Shown here: in pieces, positions 60,136-63,885 of the stretch | Numbering within the stretch: position 1 is the stretch's first letter | Layout: each line of letters opens with the position of its first letter | Assembly (NCBI GenBank): GCA_017989135.1 | Contig: JAGNQL010000004.1 | Coordinates: 1 to 63,885, forward strand | Length of the DNA stretch: 63,885 bases | Direction of reading: 5' to 3' | Source: Burkholderiales bacterium | GTDB lineage: Bacteria > Pseudomonadota > Gammaproteobacteria > Burkholderiales > Casimicrobiaceae | Notes under the pieces: model-generated | What the model saw: only the letters and a program-made list of their open reading frames with translations | Database searches by the model: none | Told to the model about the DNA's origin: nothing | Position numbers and translations under genes: made by a program

Positions 60136-60257
60136 TATGGCTTTTTGGCTCCGGCGACCGCCAGGCGGTCATTTGCGGCCATTTATACGCTATATCGACA
60201 GTCACGAAAATTGCCCGCAAAGCGCCGCACGGCTGTCGTTTATAGCAAAAAGCCATA
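60136..60257. repeat. Bipartite palindromic element, copy I
   Basis: TATGGCTTTTTGGC at the left and TAGCAAAAAGCCATA at the right are inverted repeats. Inside are the hairpin GCGACCGCCAGGCGGTC, the centre TATATCGACAGTCACGAAAA and the second palindrome GCAAAGCGCCGCACGGCTGTCGTTTA-like. It sits 45 bases upstream of the RIO kinase gene and about 190 bases upstream of grpE (opposite strand). A variant of the family with different terminal repeats. Confidence 0.7.
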
Positions 60258-60302
60258 TTTAGCGAAGAAGACGCACTTAGCGTTGTAGTCGACAATGCGC
60301 TC

Positions 60303-61148
60303 ATGAAGCCCCCCAAGAGACTGCAATCCCTGATCGACGAAGGTTTGATCGACACCGTCGTGCGTCAGCTCATGAGCGGAAAGGAGGCGATGGTGTTCGT
60401 TGTGCGCTGCGGCGACGAAACGCGCTGCGCCAAGGTTTACAAAGAGGCGACTAACCGTAGTTTTCGCCAAGCCGTGGACTACACCGAAAACCGCAAGGTG
60501 AAGAACACGCGCGACGCCCGCGCGATGGCCAAGGGCAGCCGCTTTGGCCGGAAGGAAACTGAAGCGGCGTGGCAGAGCGCCGAAGTTGACGCGCTCTACC
60601 GCCTCGCAGGCGCGGGCGTGCGCGTGCCCAAGCCGTACAACTTTTGCGACGGCGTGCTCTTGATGGAATTAGTCGCCGACGATCATGGCGACGCTGCGCC
60701 GCGCTTGAACGATGTGGTCTTTTCGCCGGAAGATGCGCTCGAACACCACGCGACGCTGATCAAGGAAGTCGTTCGCATGCTCGGCGCGGGCGTGGTGCAC
60801 GGCGATCTCTCGGAGTTCAACATCCTGCTCGCCGCCGACGGACCGGTCATTATCGATCTACCGCAAGCGGTGGACGCCGCGGGCAACAACCACGCCAAGC
60901 GCATGCTGCTGCGCGACGTGCAAAACCTCAAAAACTTCTTCGGACGTTTCGCGCCGGAACTACTCGTGACCGACTACGGCCACGAAATTTGGGACGCGTA
61001 TGTGCGCGGCGAATTGAATGTCGACGCGCCGCTCTCCGGCAAATTCATCCACGAAACCGGCCCGGTGAATTTGGAAAGCGTGATGGACGAAATCGAGGAC
61101 GCGCGCTTCGAGGAAGAAGCGCGGCGGATGCGGATGGCAGAGGAGTAG
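60303..61148 (+). CDS. RIO-type serine protein kinase
   Basis: A 281-residue atypical kinase. LMSGKEAMVFVVRCGDETRCAKVYKEATNRSFR near residue 22 holds the ATP-binding Lys and the RIO flexible loop. RFGRKETEAAWQSAEVDALYRL follows. The catalytic loop HGDLSEFNILLAADGPVIIDLPQAVDA near 155-185 holds the catalytic Asp and Asn and the metal-binding DLPQ. The PQAV element is typical of the RIO1-like bacterial branch. Target unknown. It is preceded by a palindromic element in a divergent gap. Confidence 0.92.
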   Translation: MKPPKRLQSLIDEGLIDTVVRQLMSGKEAMVFVVRCGDETRCAKVYKEATNRSFRQAVDYTENRKVKNTRDARAMAKGSRFGRKETEAAWQSAEVDALYRLAGAGVRVPKPYNFCDGVLLMELVADDHGDAAPRLNDVVFSPEDALEHHATLIKEVVRMLGAGVVHGDLSEFNILLAADGPVIIDLPQAVDAAGNNHAKRMLLRDVQNLKNFFGRFAPELLVTDYGHEIWDAYVRGELNVDAPLSGKFIHETGPVNLESVMDEIEDARFEEEARRMRMAEE

Positions 61149-61254
61149 TTTGGGGTTGGCGTCCGCCCTGCCATCGCAGAGACGCTACCTCTCTGCTGAC
61201 CCCGCGCGAATTTCGGCCAAACGTGAAGAGCGCTACTTATCTTCCCTGACCACG

Positions 61255-62763
61255 TTAGAGCGTGAGGGGAATTCCTTGCCGATAGTTGAATACGTTCTTC
61301 GGATCTACCGCACGCTTGACGCGCACCAGACGTTCAAGGTTTTCGCCGTAGTAGGCGCGCAGGAAGTTTGCCTGCGTGTCGTCGATGAAGTTTTGGTAGC
61401 AACGGTCCGAAGTGTGTTCCGCCATCACCGCGTGAAAATTGGCTAACCACGCCTGACTCGCGGGGAGCGTTGTTCCGATGTCCGTAGTGTCCCAATTCAA
61501 TTCGACCGCCGTCAACATCGACGCCGCACGATGAACATAGGCCGTCGCGTTCGGCGCGACCTTGGAGGCGGCGCCCCCCATCAGAAACATTTTCCACATG
61601 GCGCGTTTTTTGGTGCGAGGCCAACGCCGCAGCTCCGCGAGAATGGTTTTGCTTGCCGCTTTGCTCATGGAGCCGAAGGCGTACCGCGAGCGTTCGTCGA
61701 AATGCTCCGGTGCGCCGCTCTCTCCTAAGAACGATGTTTGCGCCTCCCAGTAACTCATCGGCTTTACGATGTCGTAGTTGGGTTTTGCGAGTCGATACAA
61801 GGGAGCAAACAATCTACGCAGCTCGTTTGCGTCGCCGCCTTTTAATTGGCCGGCGATCTCGATGTTTAGTTCGCCATTGGCTTCAGCTTCAACGGCGAGC
61901 ACGCATCCGAAGCCGTTCGGCATCGACGGCAGTAAATCAAGCATTGCGGGCAAAAGCTCGTCGAGATTCGCCATCCAATCTACCTTGAAGGCAGTCACCG
62001 TTTCTACCGGGAAGGTCTGAAACGTCAGCGACGTATTGATCCCGAAATTGCCACCGCCACCGCCGCGACACGCCCAGAAGAGATCGCTATTTTCCGTTTC
62101 ATTGCAGCGCAGAAGCTTGCCATCGGCGGTAACAATTTCGGTCTCGCGCAATTGATCAATCAATAGCCCGTGATCGCGTAGATTGAGCCCAACCCCACCG
62201 CCCAACACTAACCCGCCAACCCCTACAGTGGCGCACATGCCGTGCGTGACTGAAGCCTTCGCAGCCGGCATTTTTCCGTAAAGCGTCAAGTTGCGTGCGC
62301 CACCACCGACCACCGCTTTACCGGTTGTGGGATCAAAAGCAACGGAGTCGAGCTGCGTCAATTCGATCATGAGTCCCGGCGTGGTCGAATAGCCCGCGTA
62401 CGAGTGACCACCTCCACGTGTAACCAGCGGCAGCTTGTGCAACTGCGCCCAGGCAAGACAAGCCTGTACGTCAGCGACACTCTTGCAACGGGCAATGCCG
62501 GCGGGACCAGCAACGCTGGCGTAGCGCAAGTTTCGGGGCGCGGCCAGGAACCCGAAGTCGCGCTGGCCAGGGCGCAGAAGCTCCCCCTGCAAATGCGACG
62601 CGAGTTCAGCCCAGGCTTTTGGGCTGACCGACGATACATCGCTGGAAGGTGTAGTTGTGCATCCAGCGAGCCACGGGGTAGCCGTTAGGGCGGCACCAGA
62701 GGCCAATTTGATGAATTCGCGGCGACCGGATTGCGCTTTTGGGGAGTCGGAATTGAGTGGCAT
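61255..62763 (-). CDS. Tat-exported lipoprotein FAD-linked oxidase (BBE type)
   Basis: A 502-residue PCMH/BBE flavoprotein. The N-terminus is a Tat signal with a lipobox: SGRREFIKLASGAALTAT, then WLAGC at about residue 35, so it should be a Tat lipoprotein. The FAD-attaching His is in PLVTRGGGHSYAGYS near 133, and a second covalent link is likely at Cys in HGMCATVGVGGLVLGGGVGL near 185. That is the bicovalent pattern of berberine-bridge and hexose oxidases. The BBE end YYGENLERLVRVKRAVDPKNVFNY is intact. It oxidises an alcohol or sugar lactol in the envelope; substrate unknown. Confidence 0.88.
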   Translation of the reverse strand: MPLNSDSPKAQSGRREFIKLASGAALTATPWLAGCTTTPSSDVSSVSPKAWAELASHLQGELLRPGQRDFGFLAAPRNLRYASVAGPAGIARCKSVADVQACLAWAQLHKLPLVTRGGGHSYAGYSTTPGLMIELTQLDSVAFDPTTGKAVVGGGARNLTLYGKMPAAKASVTHGMCATVGVGGLVLGGGVGLNLRDHGLLIDQLRETEIVTADGKLLRCNETENSDLFWACRGGGGGNFGINTSLTFQTFPVETVTAFKVDWMANLDELLPAMLDLLPSMPNGFGCVLAVEAEANGELNIEIAGQLKGGDANELRRLFAPLYRLAKPNYDIVKPMSYWEAQTSFLGESGAPEHFDERSRYAFGSMSKAASKTILAELRRWPRTKKRAMWKMFLMGGAASKVAPNATAYVHRAASMLTAVELNWDTTDIGTTLPASQAWLANFHAVMAEHTSDRCYQNFIDDTQANFLRAYYGENLERLVRVKRAVDPKNVFNYRQGIPLTL

Positions 62764-62815
62764 CGGGGGGTTCTAATTGGACGGTTGGGTCAGACGCAAA
62801 TGGGTCGCGTCAATT

Positions 62816-63829
62816 TCAATTCTTAAACAAATTCAGCACGGCTTCGATAACGGGTTGAGGCAGATTCAGGCCATCGGTCAAGTAGGCGTTGATGTGCTGA
62901 TACCCCGCTTCGGGGAAGAACCCGCCGGGATTCTCCGGGGTATAGGTGTTCGGTGTACCGCTGAAGACAAATTCTTTGTCAGCGGCGATGCGGGTGTAGC
63001 CCTTGTTCTGGACCGCTACACGAACGGCTTCGTAAGCGCCCAGCAGTTCCGAAGGAAATGCAAACCCGGCACCATTGTTGAACGGCGCGCTGCGGTATAG
63101 CGTGGGTATTCTTTCGAACATGTCTTTTTGCCAGCTATTGGGTACGATGTCGTAGCGATTGATGACCGAAAAGTATCGGTCGCCAAACTTCATGGCCGCA
63201 TAGGTCGCAAAGGCGGCATCGCCCGGTGTTGCTCCGGCAAGGGGATACACACTGACAGTGATGTGGTTGAGAAGGTTTTTCTCTTTCCACTCGATGAGAG
63301 CAAGCGCGAGCGCGGGGCTCAACGCCCCACCTAAGCTGTGGCCCGTGCTCGCTACCTCAACCGGCGCATCTTTCGGGAGATTGCCGAGAAATTCGGTCAA
63401 TGTTTTGCCGGTAACGGTGTCTTTCATCGCCATCAAGATCGCTAGTCCGGCGTGCGTTCCCGCGCTGATCTGTCCGCTGCCGGGCGTGGACCAATCGACT
63501 TTCTCGAACACGTTGAAGTCTTCAACCAACCACCCTTTCTTCGAGACGATATTGGTGCCAGCCACGGCAACAACGTACATGTCACGCCCGGTCGTAGCGT
63601 CCTGTCCTTTGGCGACATACATTGCGTTGTCGGTGACGTAGGTGATCGCACCAGTGTCTTTGTCTTTTTTCGGGCTGTTAGACAGCACAGGGCCCCACAC
63701 CACCCGCCAGCTGTCGCCAAGGTAAGCACGCAGATTAGCGTTGGTGCTCAAGGTGCTCGCGATTTTTGCGGTGTTGGCAGCAAGCGCCTCCTCGGAAGGG
63801 GCGATCAAATTGAAGTTCACATCTGCCAT
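62816..63829 (-). CDS. Class 3 lipase-like alpha/beta hydrolase
   Basis: About 337 residues from the ATG at 63829; the frame is open to the window edge at a TTG, so the start could be further out. The nucleophile elbow is VEVASTGHSLGGALSPALALAL near residue 170 (GHSLGG), with a class 3 lipase layout: VVAVAGTNIVSKKGWLVEDFNV before it (oxyanion AGT) and VSVYPLAGATPGDAAFA plus NRYDIVPNSW (acidic residue) after. The C-terminal FPEAGYQHINAYL holds the His. No signal peptide. The fold is like the eukaryotic-type lipases found in some effector families. Confidence 0.85.
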   Translation of the reverse strand: MADVNFNLIAPSEEALAANTAKIASTLSTNANLRAYLGDSWRVVWGPVLSNSPKKDKDTGAITYVTDNAMYVAKGQDATTGRDMYVVAVAGTNIVSKKGWLVEDFNVFEKVDWSTPGSGQISAGTHAGLAILMAMKDTVTGKTLTEFLGNLPKDAPVEVASTGHSLGGALSPALALALIEWKEKNLLNHITVSVYPLAGATPGDAAFATYAAMKFGDRYFSVINRYDIVPNSWQKDMFERIPTLYRSAPFNNGAGFAFPSELLGAYEAVRVAVQNKGYTRIAADKEFVFSGTPNTYTPENPGGFFPEAGYQHINAYLTDGLNLPQPVIEAVLNLFKN

Positions 63830-63830
63830 C

Positions 63831-63885
63831 AAACCCAGGACAGCGATCACGCGGTGCTTTTGTGTCGGACCCGACGAAACCAACA
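63831..63885. other. Window edge upstream of the lipase
   Basis: The last 55 bases are open in the lipase frame (reading VSSGPTQKHRVIAVLGL on the minus strand) but no better start is present. They may be leader or coding. Confidence 0.4.

Noticed and set aside
2058..60257. The palindromic elements as a CRISPR array
   Set aside because: Copies are scattered singly across intergenic regions kilobases apart, with no regular spacers and no cas genes.
1..63885. tRNA or rRNA genes
   Set aside because: No cloverleaf-like sequences with a GTTCGANTC-type T arm or rRNA segments were seen in the intergenic regions; a tRNAscan run would be needed to be certain.

Overview
The window is about 64 kb of moderately GC-rich, gene-dense chromosome with no prophage, plasmid, rRNA or tRNA genes that I can see. 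Gene content and order point to a betaproteobacterium, most likely Burkholderiales-like. The signs are argS followed by a SPOR protein and dsbA, an xseB-ispA-dxs run, gcvT/gcvH/gcvP under a tandem glycine riboswitch, a 1330-residue DUF3683/FAD/Fe-S protein, and a DctP-type TRAP binding protein. This placement is inference from synteny and protein style; no marker was searched.

Layout. 0-3 kb: sugar and sugar-acid genes (the start of a dehydratase on the minus strand, then SMP-30 lactonase, SDR and YeaD-like epimerase). 3-7.2 kb: two exported EF-hand proteins, prfC and a Gfo/Idh oxidoreductase. 7.4-10.2 kb: accessory genes (a DUF2235/Tle1-like hydrolase, a DUF2087 protein and a FitAB/VapBC-type toxin-antitoxin pair that abuts argS). 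10.2-14.1 kb: argS, SPOR protein, dsbA and a BtuF-like protein. 14.2-20.9 kb, minus strand: DUF1232, a giant AsmA/DUF748 protein, a LivK-like binding protein and a Rieske oxygenase. 21.2-23.7 kb: a decayed Rhs locus with an Rhs core remnant, an orphan GHSQG hydrolase and a translationally coupled secreted partner. 23.9-27.4 kb: DUF3617-like protein, xseB, ispA and dxs. 27.5-32.8 kb: a partial copy and the full copy of glutaminase bracketing a wHTH-TolB regulator and a divergent NHL/DUF5648 propeller protein. 32.8-39.2 kb: the DUF3683 protein and a basic amino acid decarboxylase. 39.3-44.5 kb: glycine cleavage operon with an embedded GNAT gene. 44.6-50 kb: dctP, DUF1993, DUF2147 and a four-gene overlapping rraA/hydrolase/flavin reductase/TPR operon. 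50.2-55.7 kb: an acyl-CoA dehydrogenase pair, nitronate monooxygenase, SDR, DUF465 and a CbiM-like permease. 55.7-57.3 kb: a RAYT transposase flanked by REP sequences, and a membrane protein. 57.3-63.9 kb: dnaK, grpE, a RIO kinase, a Tat-lipoprotein FAD oxidase and a class 3 lipase.

The most striking feature is in the spaces between genes. At least ten intergenic regions carry a roughly 120-bp bipartite palindromic element with TAACAGCTTT/AAAGCTGTTA-like ends, two GACCGCC/GGCGGTC-type hairpins and a TAGTCGAC-like centre. Several copies begin on or next to a stop codon, and two provide a good intrinsic terminator. Separate families of short palindromes carry outward-facing GTAG or GTGG heads, the signature of REP/BIME sequences. 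One such pair sits directly upstream of the RAYT gene, and another supplies the last codons and the stop of the Rhs remnant. A third, 133-bp palindromic element lies between the glycine riboswitch and dctP. The window therefore looks like a conserved core chromosome heavily colonised by several classes of small non-autonomous repeats.
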